Positions 24,528 through 32,390 of a stretch of 64,000 bases of DNA are shown here, piece by piece. The stretch lies in the NCBI RefSeq assembly GCF_024349785.1, contig NZ_AP018817.1, positions 1 through 64,000 of the forward strand, read 5' to 3'. The first letter of the stretch is position 1, and every line of letters begins with the position of its first letter. The stretch comes from Sphingomonas bisphenolicum (GTDB lineage: Bacteria > Pseudomonadota > Alphaproteobacteria > Sphingomonadales > Sphingomonadaceae). The notes under the pieces are model-generated. The model saw only the letters and a list, made by a program, of their open reading frames with translations, had not been told where the DNA came from and searched no databases. The translations under genes and the position numbers were made by a program.

Positions 24528-26034
24528 GGGGCTTGTCCTTGGACTGGAAGTCGCTGGCGGCGAAGCCGCCGCCCAGCGCACGGATGAGAGCAATATCGGT
24601 CGAGAAGGCGCTCGCCTCCAGCCCTGCGAGGGACTGGCGCGCGCCGAGCAGTTGGTCCTCGACATTCAACACGTCGAGATAGGTGGACAGCCCGCCCTTA
24701 TAGCGTTTCTGGGCGATGCCATAGGCGTCCTCCGATGCGGCGACCGCCGCGCGGGCATCGACCAGCCGCTGGTCCAGCGTCTTGCGCGTGGTGACGGCGT
24801 CGGCCACCTCCTGATAGGCGGCCAGCACGGTCTTGTCGTAGGACGCGACCGCCTCGTCATAGGTGGCACGCGCCCCGCGATACTGGCCCTGCAAGGCCCC
24901 GCCATGGAAGATCGGCAGGCTGATCGCCGGACCGACCGTGCCGAACAGCGATCCCTTGTCGAACAGGCTGTTGATGAAGGGCTTGGGCGTACCGGTCGCC
25001 GACGTGCCGCTGAACACCGTGTCATAGCCCAGCGACTGCACGCCGATCAGCGCGCTCAGCCGCAACGCGGGAAAGAAATCGGCATGGGCCACCTTGATCC
25101 GTTTGGCCGCCGCTTCGGTGCGGGCCAGCGCGGCGGCGATGTCGGGACGGCGGGCGACCAGATTGGTGGTGACATCGGCGGGCAGGCCCAGCGGCGCCAG
25201 CGCGCCGATCTTCGGCCGGGCAATCGAAAGCCCCCGGTCCGGTCCTGCGCCGATCAGCGCCGCGATCTGATGCTGCCGCAATTCGATCGCCATGGTCGCG
25301 GCGGCCAGCTGCGCGCGGGCGGAGGATACGGTCGCGTCCGCCTGCCGCACGCTGCCGCGCGTTTCCAGGCCATTGTCCCGCCGGTCGGCGACCAGCTTCT
25401 GGCTCGCCATCCGGATGTCGAGGGTGCGCTGCGCAATGTCCGCTTCGTCACGCAGCCGCGCCAGATCGGCATAGGCGTCGGCGATCGCCGTCGTCAGCGC
25501 GAGCCGTGCCTGCTGCGCGTCGATCTGCGCCGCCCGGGTTTCGGAGGTGGCCGCGGCCAGCGCGGCCTTGTTCCTGCCCCACAGGTCGAGGTCGAAGCCC
25601 ATGTCCAGCGCCACGCGCCCTGTGCCCAGCCAGCCTTTCGGCACGAAATTCCGGGGCTGACCCATATTATAGCTTTGCTTGGTCGCAGCGCCGCTCGCCT
25701 CCAGATCGACCGACGGCAGCAAGGCCGCGCCCGCCTGTTGCGCCATGCCCGCCGCCTTGCGGAAACGGGCGCCGGCCGCGGCGACGTCGGGCGACGCGCG
25801 CAACCCTTCGGCGATCAGCGCATCCAGTTGCGGATCGCCATAGGCGCTCCACCAGCCGTCGCCCGGCCATGCCACCGGCGCGGCAGCCAGGCTGCGCTCC
25901 GCCGCGACGGCCGCAGGGGTGCGCAGCTCGGGCTTGGCGCCCAGATCGGGGACCGCGGCGCAGGCCGCCAATAGCAGAAGGGAAGAAGCCATGCCTCCCG
26001 TGCGGGCGGCCAGGGCAATGCGACTCACGGACAT
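24520..26034 (-). CDS. NodT/OprM family efflux outer-membrane lipoprotein
   Basis: 504-residue outer-membrane factor. A lipobox 'LLAAC' ends the signal peptide (Cys25), and two repeats of the TolC/OMF fold follow ('WWSAYGDPQLDALIAEGL', 'NLVARRPDIAAALARTEAAAKR'). ATG 26034 is chosen over the upstream GTG at 26049 because AGGTGG lies at workable spacing and the signal peptide is complete. It heads the operon nodT-emrA-emrB. Two palindromes in the divergent intergenic region suggest repression by the neighbouring TetR protein. Confidence 0.92.
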   Translation of the reverse strand: MSVSRIALAARTGGMASSLLLLAACAAVPDLGAKPELRTPAAVAAERSLAAAPVAWPGDGWWSAYGDPQLDALIAEGLRASPDVAAAGARFRKAAGMAQQAGAALLPSVDLEASGAATKQSYNMGQPRNFVPKGWLGTGRVALDMGFDLDLWGRNKAALAAATSETRAAQIDAQQARLALTTAIADAYADLARLRDEADIAQRTLDIRMASQKLVADRRDNGLETRGSVRQADATVSSARAQLAAATMAIELRQHQIAALIGAGPDRGLSIARPKIGALAPLGLPADVTTNLVARRPDIAAALARTEAAAKRIKVAHADFFPALRLSALIGVQSLGYDTVFSGTSATGTPKPFINSLFDKGSLFGTVGPAISLPIFHGGALQGQYRGARATYDEAVASYDKTVLAAYQEVADAVTTRKTLDQRLVDARAAVAASEDAYGIAQKRYKGGLSTYLDVLNVEDQLLGARQSLAGLEASAFSTDIALIRALGGGFAASDFQSKDKPHG

Positions 26035-26041
26035 ATCTAAC

Positions 26042-26057
26042 CGTACCACCTAGTATG
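26042..26057. promoter_or_regulatory. candidate TetR operator 1
   Basis: CGTACCACCTAGTATG is an imperfect inverted repeat (CGTAC, six-base spacer, GTATG) eight bases upstream of the efflux operon start. It has the same half-sites and spacing as the perfect copy at 26103. Confidence 0.6.
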
Positions 26058-26102
26058 AAAATTGCACTTGCCGCCCCCGCCCGGCCTTGTCAACCGAAAT
26101 AG

Positions 26103-26118
26103 CGTACTCTATGGTACG
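26103..26118. promoter_or_regulatory. candidate TetR operator 2
   Basis: CGTACTCTATGGTACG is a perfect inverted repeat of CGTAC with a six-base spacer, ending five bases before the tetR ATG. It is well placed for autoregulation. Confidence 0.65.
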
Positions 26119-26123
26119 ATTTT

Positions 26124-26801
26124 ATGACAACGCCCGATACGCCTGTGATTCCCAGCAGAAGGGAGGCCCGCCGCCAGGATCGACGCGACGCGATCCTGAC
26201 CGTGGCGCAGACCTATTTCCTCGAACATGGCTTCGCCGACACCACCATGTCGGGGATCGCCGCGGAACTGGGCGGATCGAAGGGCACCTTGTGGAACTAC
26301 TTCCCTTCGAAGGAAGCGCTGTTCGCCGCCGTGGTCGAGCGGGCAGCCAAGGCCTATCAGGGCCGGCTATCGCAGATTCTCGATCCAGACGGCGCGCTGG
26401 AGCCGACCTTGCAGAGCGCTTGCCGCAGCCTGATCGAGAAAATAACCTCGCCAGACGCCAGCGCCCTGCATCGGCTGATCGTCGCGCAGGGGCGCCGCTT
26501 CCCGGATCTAAGCCAGATTTTCTTCGATCTCGCGCCACAGAATACCCGCCTGCTGCTGGCCGACTTCCTGCATGGCGCAATGACGCGCGGCCAGTTGCGG
26601 ATGGCCGATCCGATCGATGCCGCACGCGCGCTGATGTCGCTGTCGATGTCCGGCTGTCACCAGCAAATGCTGATTGGCCGGATCGACCGTCCCGCCCCCA
26701 ATGAAATCGCCGCCGACGCGGCCTTCGCTGTCGACATCTTCCTGCGCGCCTACGCGCCTCTATCCGGGCCTTCGCTTCCGCCGGAAGCGCCACCCGTCTG
26801 A
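26124..26801 (+). CDS. TetR/AcrR family transcriptional repressor
   Basis: 225-residue TetR-family repressor. The N-terminal helix-turn-helix covers residues ~18-64 ('ILTVAQTYFLEHGFADTTMSGIAAELGGSKGTLWNYFPSKEALF'). The C-terminal ligand domain looks like the TetR C-33/AefR-like type ('LHRLIVAQGRRFPDLSQIFFD'). It is divergent from the nodT-emrA-emrB efflux operon and flanked by two palindromes, so it most likely represses that pump and itself until an exported compound binds. The ligand is unknown. No strong Shine-Dalgarno precedes ATG 26124. Confidence 0.92.
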   Translation: MTTPDTPVIPSRREARRQDRRDAILTVAQTYFLEHGFADTTMSGIAAELGGSKGTLWNYFPSKEALFAAVVERAAKAYQGRLSQILDPDGALEPTLQSACRSLIEKITSPDASALHRLIVAQGRRFPDLSQIFFDLAPQNTRLLLADFLHGAMTRGQLRMADPIDAARALMSLSMSGCHQQMLIGRIDRPAPNEIAADAAFAVDIFLRAYAPLSGPSLPPEAPPV

Positions 26802-26819
26802 CATCAGGACGTCAGGCGG
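26794..26819. terminator. candidate hairpin between convergent genes
   Basis: CCGTCTGAC and GTCAGGCGG can form a nine-pair stem (one GU) with an eight-base loop spanning the stop codons of the TetR gene and the convergent regulator gene. There is no T-tract, so terminator activity is only a possibility. Confidence 0.35.
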
Positions 26820-27405
26820 TGTCCGGCCAGCGCCCGTCGGGGCACAGGGCGTAGCCGCGCCCCTTCACCGTATGCAGCATCGCCACGGCGAACCCGCGAT
26901 CCAGCTTGCCGCGCAGCCGCGACATATGCACCTCGACGCTGTTGGTGCCGGGGTCGAAGTCCAGCCGCCAGACCGCGCGCAGCAACTCCGTCCGGCTCAC
27001 CGCCTGACCCGGCCGCCGCGCCAGATGCAGCAGCAGCGCATATTCCCGCGCCAGCAGCGGGATCGGCCGGCCGTTACGCTCCACCCGCCGGTCGACCAGC
27101 CGGATCGTCAACTCGCCCAGCCGCAACCGGGGCTGTTCGGCATCGGCCAGACGGATGATCCGGGCGACCGTCTCGGCCTCGTGCATCCAGGGGCCGACCA
27201 CCTCCTGCATCCCCTCCTCCAGCGCACGAGCGCGGGCGGCCGGATCGTCTATCCCCTGCCATAATATGGTCGCGTCGCCCACGCGCACCAGCGACGACTG
27301 GTCCCGCCCCGGCCGGATCGCCAATTCAAGGCCGCGCGCGCTCAGCGCCCGCGCGACCGGCGCGAAATCCGGCCCCATGCCATGGCATTCCACCCGTCTG
27401 CCCAC
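26812..27405 (-). CDS. OmpR-type winged-helix regulator with degenerate receiver
   Basis: 197-residue DNA-binding protein. Residues ~100-190 form an OmpR/PhoB winged helix ('LLAREYALLLHLARRPGQAV', 'VEVHMSRLRGKLD', 'LHTVKGRGYAL'). The first ~90 residues align by eye with a response-regulator receiver: 'ALEEGMQEVVGPW' sits where 'GLEAGADDYLVKPF' is normal. The acidic pocket, phosphoacceptor Asp and the Lys of the KP pair are missing, so it is probably not phosphorylated. The listed start is GTG; an internal ATG at 27378 is plausible. It follows the cupin paralogue by 48 bases and is the last gene of the peptide operon, so it may regulate that unit. Confidence 0.8.
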   Translation of the reverse strand: MGRRVECHGMGPDFAPVARALSARGLELAIRPGRDQSSLVRVGDATILWQGIDDPAARARALEEGMQEVVGPWMHEAETVARIIRLADAEQPRLRLGELTIRLVDRRVERNGRPIPLLAREYALLLHLARRPGQAVSRTELLRAVWRLDFDPGTNSVEVHMSRLRGKLDRGFAVAMLHTVKGRGYALCPDGRWPDTA

Positions 27406-27453
27406 ATCTGGCCCGCCATATCCTCGTCATCCACATCCCACCTGCGGAGGGGG

Positions 27454-28377
27454 TCAAAAACAAGCCATTTCATATCCGTTATGGATGTTTCGCAACGCAG
27501 CCTCGCCCGCACGACGGAGCAGCGGACTGCCGCTCCGTGCGCCCTGCTCGGCATGGGCCAGCCGCGCGGCGGCATCCGCCAGCCCTGCGCCGATCGTGCG
27601 CCAGGCGGTCCAGCGCATCGCGTCGACCGGGTGGCGCGCGGCAAAATCATGCGCCAAGTCGATCGCATCGCCGCTGCCGCATCCGACCGCCAGTTCCAGA
27701 AGCAGTTGAGCGCTCGCCACCGTCATGCATTGGGCGATCACGCCGCGCGCCGTGTCGAACCGATATTGACGTCGCCACCCCTGGTCGGGCGCGCTGGCCA
27801 ATATGTTGAGCGACACCGACAGCGACTCCGCCGGCAATTGCGCATGGACGTCGCGATTGGCGCGGTAGAGCAGCATCTTGCCTTCCGACAGGCAACTGCG
27901 CTCGACGAAGCGCAGCGCCACCGCCTCCCCGTCCGCCCCCGCCACGCCGTCGGGGTCATAGTCATAATAGTCGGACCCATAGCCCGGCCCCAGATAGCCC
28001 ACGGTCAGGAAGTCGAAACTATGGTCGTGCGGCACATGATAAAGGAACGCCGACGCGCCGCTCATCCGCACCACATGGTCGCGTTCCGCCGGCCAGAAGG
28101 CGGCACGCAGCACATAGCGGTCGGTCGGCGGGTTGAGCAGCAGCACTTGCGCCGAATAAGGATTGACCCGCCTCTGCCCGGCGCAGCGATCCTTCAGCTC
28201 GGCCACCGCCAGCTCCGACAGGAAATCGCGGTTGCGCGACAGCGCGCGCAGCATCGGCGCGGCTTCCGCCAGCCCCTCTTCGCATCCGGAGTCGAAGGCC
28301 GCGCTCTCGCACCAGTCGATCAGCGCCTCCAGATCGATGGTCGTACCGTCCTCCGGCGGCGCGATCAGGCGGGGCAT
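27454..28377 (-). CDS. cupin-like protein with helical C-terminal domain, unknown function
   Basis: 307-residue protein I cannot name. Residues ~85-205 look like a cupin: 'YHVPHDHSFDFLTVGYLGPGY' gives an HxH pair (His117, His119) and 'GKMLLYRANRDVHAQL' supplies a second-motif His (His178), together a plausible metal site. Residues ~215-300 are helical and HEAT-like. It is clearly related to the adjacent upstream protein (28365-29177): both have RSC...G before the second cupin motif, 'RFDTARGVIA' against 'RSDGRAIA', and similar helical tails. Only this copy keeps the His residues. GGAGGG precedes ATG 28377, which overlaps the upstream gene by 13 bases. A peptide-modifying or oxygenase role is a guess from context. 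Confidence 0.75.
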   Translation of the reverse strand: MPRLIAPPEDGTTIDLEALIDWCESAAFDSGCEEGLAEAAPMLRALSRNRDFLSELAVAELKDRCAGQRRVNPYSAQVLLLNPPTDRYVLRAAFWPAERDHVVRMSGASAFLYHVPHDHSFDFLTVGYLGPGYGSDYYDYDPDGVAGADGEAVALRFVERSCLSEGKMLLYRANRDVHAQLPAESLSVSLNILASAPDQGWRRQYRFDTARGVIAQCMTVASAQLLLELAVGCGSGDAIDLAHDFAARHPVDAMRWTAWRTIGAGLADAAARLAHAEQGARSGSPLLRRAGEAALRNIHNGYEMACF

Positions 28378-29177
28378 GGTTCGCCCTCCACCTGCCGCAG
28401 CGTCCGCGCCGCCAGCCCCCGCACCGTCGCATCGGCGTCCCGCCTCGCCATGGCTCGCAACGCCGGCAGCGCGCGCTGCGTATCGAGCGCCAGATATTCC
28501 CGCATCACAGCCCAGCGCTGGCCCGGCAGCGGCGCGTCCAGCGCCTGCCCGAACTGCCCGGCGGCATCGCGCCGCCCCTGTAGCCGCAGCAGCGACAACA
28601 GCATCAGCGTGCGGGCATGAGCTTCGTCCGCCTGCGCGCTGGCGATCGCCCGCCCGTCGCTGCGGTCATGGATGCGCGCCTGCACCGGCCCGACCGGCGC
28701 GATTTGCGCCCGCAGCAGCATCAGCGGCGCGTCGGCCGGCCGCAGGCACAGCGCCTCGCGCCGCTCGTCCAGTTCGATCGTGGCCCCCGCCGCGCAGGAC
28801 CGCGTGCCGACCACCACCGCCCGTTCGCCCTCCAGCCGCCAGACGTCGCCCGCCAGCGGTCCGTTCAACGGCCGGCACAAGCTTAGGCGCCCGGAAAAAT
28901 GCACCCTGTCAGAGGGTGCCTGCCCCCCATCCAGCAGGCTCGCGGTCAGCCATATCCGCTCTGTCCGCGCCAGCACCAGATGGCGCGTGCCGCCCTGGCG
29001 ACTGGCGCGAAAGCCCGGCAGGTAGCGAGGGTCGCCCGCCATCGCCTGTATCTCCGCCGCCAGCAACGCCTCGAACCAGCCAATGTCCGTCATGAACGGC
29101 CGGATCAGCGCCACCGCCCGATCGAGCGGCGCGGCCTCGGCCGCATCGACCGCCGCGGCCAGCGCCGCCGGGATCAC
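28365..29177 (-). CDS. metal-site-lacking paralogue of the adjacent cupin-like protein
   Basis: 270-residue protein of unknown function. Residues ~60-175 correspond to the cupin region of the downstream protein (RSC at 126-128 against 160-162), but the HxH motif and the later His are absent. It is therefore probably a non-catalytic partner. The C-terminal ~80 residues contain a HEAT-like helical repeat ('ALPALRAMARRDADATVRGLAART'). The start is GTG 29177, overlapping the stop of the 46-residue peptide gene as GTGA, which means tight translational coupling. The pair of paralogues suggests a heteromeric complex acting with or on the peptide; this is inference. Confidence 0.72.
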   Translation of the reverse strand: MIPAALAAAVDAAEAAPLDRAVALIRPFMTDIGWFEALLAAEIQAMAGDPRYLPGFRASRQGGTRHLVLARTERIWLTASLLDGGQAPSDRVHFSGRLSLCRPLNGPLAGDVWRLEGERAVVVGTRSCAAGATIELDERREALCLRPADAPLMLLRAQIAPVGPVQARIHDRSDGRAIASAQADEAHARTLMLLSLLRLQGRRDAAGQFGQALDAPLPGQRWAVMREYLALDTQRALPALRAMARRDADATVRGLAARTLRQVEGEPCPA

Positions 29178-29314
29178 GGCCGCACGATCACCGCGATCAC
29201 CACGTCCATCACGCTGATTTCCAGCGCGTCGCGATCCTCCAGCCCGAACAGGCTGGCGCCGTCCTGCAGGTCCGCAATATCGTCGATGGCAAGCTGTGTG
29301 ATCTGTTCGGACAT
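29174..29314 (-). CDS. 46-residue acidic peptide heading the cupin-paralogue operon
   Basis: Short gene with a near-perfect Shine-Dalgarno (GGAGGAG) before ATG 29314. The product has about ten Asp/Glu, only two Arg, no Lys and no Cys. The first ~32 residues are an acidic amphipathic stretch ('ITQLAIDDIADLQDGASL') and the last ~14 are hydrophobic ('ISVMDVVIAVIVRP'). The leader-like N-terminus plus distinct C-terminal tail, and the coupling to two conserved-looking large proteins, resemble the arrangement of a modified-peptide precursor. Absence of Cys, Thr-rich or GG sites argues against lanthipeptide or class II microcin types. It could equally be a small structural or regulatory subunit. The upstream part of the longer frame (to 29392) is not needed. 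Confidence 0.7.
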   Translation of the reverse strand: MSEQITQLAIDDIADLQDGASLFGLEDRDALEISVMDVVIAVIVRP

Positions 29315-29470
29315 GACGATCTCCTCCGTTGATGTCGGGGAGAGGCTATGGCGCGCGACCGCACCGAACCAATTAAATCGAATTAATCGCACCTCCGCGC
29401 GTTAACCATTTCTTCGGGCGCGCTTCCTATCCTTTTCCTATCAGGCCAGAATCGGGAAAAGTGGGACGAC

Positions 29471-30094
29471 ATGCCGATCTTCAAGCGCAACCGCATCCGC
29501 CACGGCGAACTCGACGGCGCAGCCGAAGCCTTGCGCTCCCCCCGCCGCCTGCGCCTGCTGCTGGTCGATGAAAATCCTACCGCGCGCGCGGTCGTCGCCC
29601 GCCGCCTGTCGCACCTCAATTATGACGTGGTGCTGGCCGAAAACGGCTTCATCGCCCTCAACCTGCTGGTCACCCGCCCGGTCGATATCATCCTGGTCGA
29701 CATGGGCCTGACGATGCTGCCGGCGGTCGGCATGATGCAAAAGATCCGCGCCGCCAATCTGGCCGGCAACGCCTGTTTCGTGATGATCGCCGGGCGGCTC
29801 GACAGCCAGTCCACGGTGGAGGCGCTCGCCGCCGGCGCTGACGACCATGTCGTCAAGCCCTTCGACTTCGACGTTCTCGACGCCCGTCTGCGCCATCTGT
29901 GCCAGCGCGCCGAACAGGTCGGCGCCCTCACCCGCCACAATGCCGAACTCGACGCCCGCATCGCCCGCCGCGCTGTGGAACTGGGCGAAACCCGCGAAGC
30001 GCTGCGCGAAATGCAGCTCGATCGCGCCCGTCTCGTCTGCTCGATCCAGGCGCTGCATGACGAGGTCGAACGGCTCCACGCCGCTCAGGGCTGA
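29471..30094 (+). CDS. response regulator receiver protein with C-terminal coiled coil
   Basis: 207-residue protein. A basic N-terminal extension (~25 residues) precedes a CheY-like receiver with Asp33 (acidic pocket), phosphoacceptor Asp77 ('IILVDMGL') and Lys129 ('HVVKPFDFD'), all retained. Residues ~140-205 are a charged coiled coil. There is no DNA-binding output domain, so it probably acts through protein contact, as PleD- or CpdR-like single-domain regulators do. No histidine kinase lies nearby. It is divergent from the peptide operon (156-base gap) and its stop overlaps that of the convergent siroheme gene by ten bases. Confidence 0.85.
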   Translation: MPIFKRNRIRHGELDGAAEALRSPRRLRLLLVDENPTARAVVARRLSHLNYDVVLAENGFIALNLLVTRPVDIILVDMGLTMLPAVGMMQKIRAANLAGNACFVMIAGRLDSQSTVEALAAGADDHVVKPFDFDVLDARLRHLCQRAEQVGALTRHNAELDARIARRAVELGETREALREMQLDRARLVCSIQALHDEVERLHAAQG

Positions 30095-30849
30095 TCCATC
30101 TCCAGCCATAGCGACAGGCCGTCCCCCGCCATCGCAGGCGGCGCCTGGGTGACGATCCGCGCCGCATCCGCCCGCGCGCGATCCAATATGGCCGGCGCCA
30201 CCGCCGGATGATGATAGACCCGGTCTGCTTCCCCCAGCAGCCGCGCCGCCCGCAATGTCAGGTCGTCGGGATCGCCCGACAGCAGCCGGATCGCCTCCAG
30301 CCGCGACGGCGTCGCCGCGCCTTCCCCCGCCAGCCAGCCCGGCACGCCATCGGCCGCCCCATCGCGCAGCGGATCGATCGCGCCGCCGGGGACCAGCCCC
30401 GCATCGATCGCCCGCCGCCGCGCATCCGCCTCCGGCCAGCGCGCCCGGATCGCCGCCCGCGCTGCGTACAGCGCCGTCGCCAACGCCCCCAGCCGCGCCG
30501 GCAGCATCGCCTCCAGCCGTTGCCGCAACGCCTTGGCCAGCCCCGCCGAAGCGCCGCCGGTGCCGATCGCGATCAGCACCGGATCGCGGTCCACGATCGC
30601 GGGCAGGGTGAAATCGCACAGGTCCGGCGTGTCGGTCGCATTGACCAGCACGCCCCGCGCGCGCAGCCGCGCCACGGTCGCCGCGTCCCCGTCCGCCACG
30701 ATCGCGATCCGGGCGTCGGGATCGCTCTCGCCCACGACGATCGCGCCCGCCCGTTCCAGCAGCCGGCGCTTGGCGTCCGCCGCCTCGCCCTCGCCCGTCA
30801 GGATCACCGGCCTGCCCGTCAGCCGCAGGAAGACGGGCAGGCTGTGCAT
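30085..30849 (-). CDS. precorrin-2 dehydrogenase/sirohydrochlorin ferrochelatase, CysG N-terminal type
   Basis: 254-residue siroheme synthase. The N-terminal Rossmann domain has 'LTGEGEAADAKRRLLERAGA' (NAD binding), 'LVNATDTPDLCDFTLPAIVDR' with the catalytic Asp region, and 'GTGGASAGLAKALRQRLE' of the dimerisation domain, as in Met8/CysG-N. The C-terminal ~45 residues ('GDPDDLTLRAARLLGEADRVYHHPAV') resemble only the first part of the uroporphyrinogen methyltransferase domain of full-length CysG, which then stops. So the methyltransferase is truncated and cannot work here; a separate CobA would be required. Siroheme serves sulfite and nitrite reductases. The start at 30849 overlaps the lysA stop (TGATG). 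Confidence 0.85.
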   Translation of the reverse strand: MHSLPVFLRLTGRPVILTGEGEAADAKRRLLERAGAIVVGESDPDARIAIVADGDAATVARLRARGVLVNATDTPDLCDFTLPAIVDRDPVLIAIGTGGASAGLAKALRQRLEAMLPARLGALATALYAARAAIRARWPEADARRRAIDAGLVPGGAIDPLRDGAADGVPGWLAGEGAATPSRLEAIRLLSGDPDDLTLRAARLLGEADRVYHHPAVAPAILDRARADAARIVTQAPPAMAGDGLSLWLEMDQP

Positions 30850-32114
30850 CAGCGGCCGACCCAGTCCGGGATGATGTCCGCTTCGATCAGCGCCTCGACC
30901 GGCGGCCGCGCGCGCACCACCGCCCATTGGTCGCCCGACACCAGCACTTCAGGGGTCAGCGGACGGCTATTGTAGGTGCCCGCCATGGTCGCGCCATAGG
31001 CCCCCGCCGTCATGAAGGCGACTAGGTCGCCCGCCTGCACCACGTCCATGTCGCGATGCATGGCGAAGGTGTCGCCCGTCTCGCACACCGGTCCCACGAC
31101 ATTGGCGGTTGCGCGCGTCCCCGCCGGCTTCACCGCGCGGATATCGTGCCAGGCGTCGTAGAGGCTGGGTCGCATCAGGTCGTTCATCGCCGCATCGACG
31201 ATCACGAAGGGCGCCTGCGCGCCCTGCTTCACCCGCACCACGCGCGACAGCAAAGCGCCGGCATTGCCCACGATCACCCGGCCCGGCTCGAACATCAACC
31301 GCACCGGCCAGCCCTGCGTCACCCGGCACACCATCGCACCATAATCGGCGGGGCTGGGCGGCAAAGGCTGGGAGGGATCATAGGGCACGCCAAGGCCACC
31401 GCCCAGATCGGCGGTGCGAATGTCATGCCCCGCGGCCCGCAATTGCTCGATCAGCGCGCCGACCTTGGTGAAGGCGGCCTCCAGCGGGGCGAGGTCGGTC
31501 AACTGGCTGCCGATATGGACGGCGACGCCCTGCACGTCCAGGCCCGGCAGATCGCGCGCGGCGGCATAGGATTCCAGCGCATGGGTGTAGGGGATGCCGA
31601 ACTTGTTTTCCGACTTGCCGGTCGAAATCTTGGCATGGGTGCCCGCGTCGACATCCGGATTGATGCGATAGGCGACCGGCGCGCGCAGGCCCATCGACAG
31701 CGCGACCTCCGACAGCATCTCGGCTTCCGGCTCGCTCTCCAGATTGAACTGGTAAATGCCCTGTTCCAGCGCCAGCCGCATTTCCTGCGCGGTCTTGCCG
31801 ACACCCGAAAAGACGATGCGATCGGCCGGAATGCCCGCGGCGATCGCGCGCAGCAATTCGCCGCCCGACACAACGTCCGCGCCCAGCCCCAGCTTCGCCA
31901 ACGTCGCCAGTACCGCACCATTGGGATTGGCCTTCACCGCAAAGGCGATCAGCGGGTTGTCGAGCGCGCGCAGCCCATCGCGAAAGACGCTGACATGGCG
32001 CTCCAGCGTCGCGGTGGAATAGACATAGACGGGCGTGCCGACCGCATCGGCGATCACGTCCAGCCGCACCTGCTCCACCTGCATGGCGCCGTTCACATAG
32101 TCAAAATGGTCCAA
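30849..32114 (-). CDS. lysA: diaminopimelate decarboxylase
   Basis: 421-residue PLP enzyme of the alanine-racemase-like fold III that makes L-lysine from meso-diaminopimelate. The PLP Lys is in 'IAFAVKANPNGAV', the phosphate-binding segment is 'DLGGGLGVPYD', and the second-subunit Cys is in 'VGPVCETGDTFAM'. The length is normal. It forms a minus-strand unit argH-lptM-lysA-met8 with gaps of 18 bases or less, or overlaps. Confidence 0.95.
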   Translation of the reverse strand: MDHFDYVNGAMQVEQVRLDVIADAVGTPVYVYSTATLERHVSVFRDGLRALDNPLIAFAVKANPNGAVLATLAKLGLGADVVSGGELLRAIAAGIPADRIVFSGVGKTAQEMRLALEQGIYQFNLESEPEAEMLSEVALSMGLRAPVAYRINPDVDAGTHAKISTGKSENKFGIPYTHALESYAAARDLPGLDVQGVAVHIGSQLTDLAPLEAAFTKVGALIEQLRAAGHDIRTADLGGGLGVPYDPSQPLPPSPADYGAMVCRVTQGWPVRLMFEPGRVIVGNAGALLSRVVRVKQGAQAPFVIVDAAMNDLMRPSLYDAWHDIRAVKPAGTRATANVVGPVCETGDTFAMHRDMDVVQAGDLVAFMTAGAYGATMAGTYNSRPLTPEVLVSGDQWAVVRARPPVEALIEADIIPDWVGR

Positions 32115-32132
32115 CTTCGCGTCCTTAAAAGC

Positions 32133-32390
32133 TTATTGCGGCCGCTTTTCGGGCGGCAGGTCGAACGGGTCGTCGGCCCGCTGCCGGGATTGCGTCAGCA
32201 ATTCCACATTGCGCTCGGGCCGGGCCTGGATGGAGGGTTCCATCAACTGCGCCGCGGTCGGCGCGGTCGCAGCGCCCGTCGGCACCGCAGGCAGATTCTG
32301 GCCCTTGACGGGTTTCAACGGCTGGCGCCCCCCGCATCCGGCCAGCGCCAGCGCGATCAGGGACAGGCCAGCCAGCGTCCGCTTCTTCAT
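32133..32390 (-). CDS. small LptM/YifL-like lipoprotein
   Basis: 85-residue lipoprotein with [19 protein letters not shown] (lipobox Cys19) and a proline-rich, low-complexity tail that starts '[11 protein letters not shown]'. The position just before lysA and after argH is the classic place of the LptM (YifL) lipoprotein, which assists oxidative maturation of LptD. Sequence similarity outside the lipobox region is weak. ATG 32390 overlaps the argH stop (32387) as ATGA. Confidence 0.78.
   Translation of the reverse strand: MKKRTLAGLSLIALALAGCGGRQPLKPVKGQNLPAVPTGAATAPTAAQLMEPSIQARPERNVELLTQSRQRADDPFDLPPEKRPQ

Noticed and set aside
29174..29314. Lasso peptide or lanthipeptide precursor
   Set aside because: No Cys, no Gly at a plausible lasso core start, no lanthionine synthetase or lasso B/C genes nearby.
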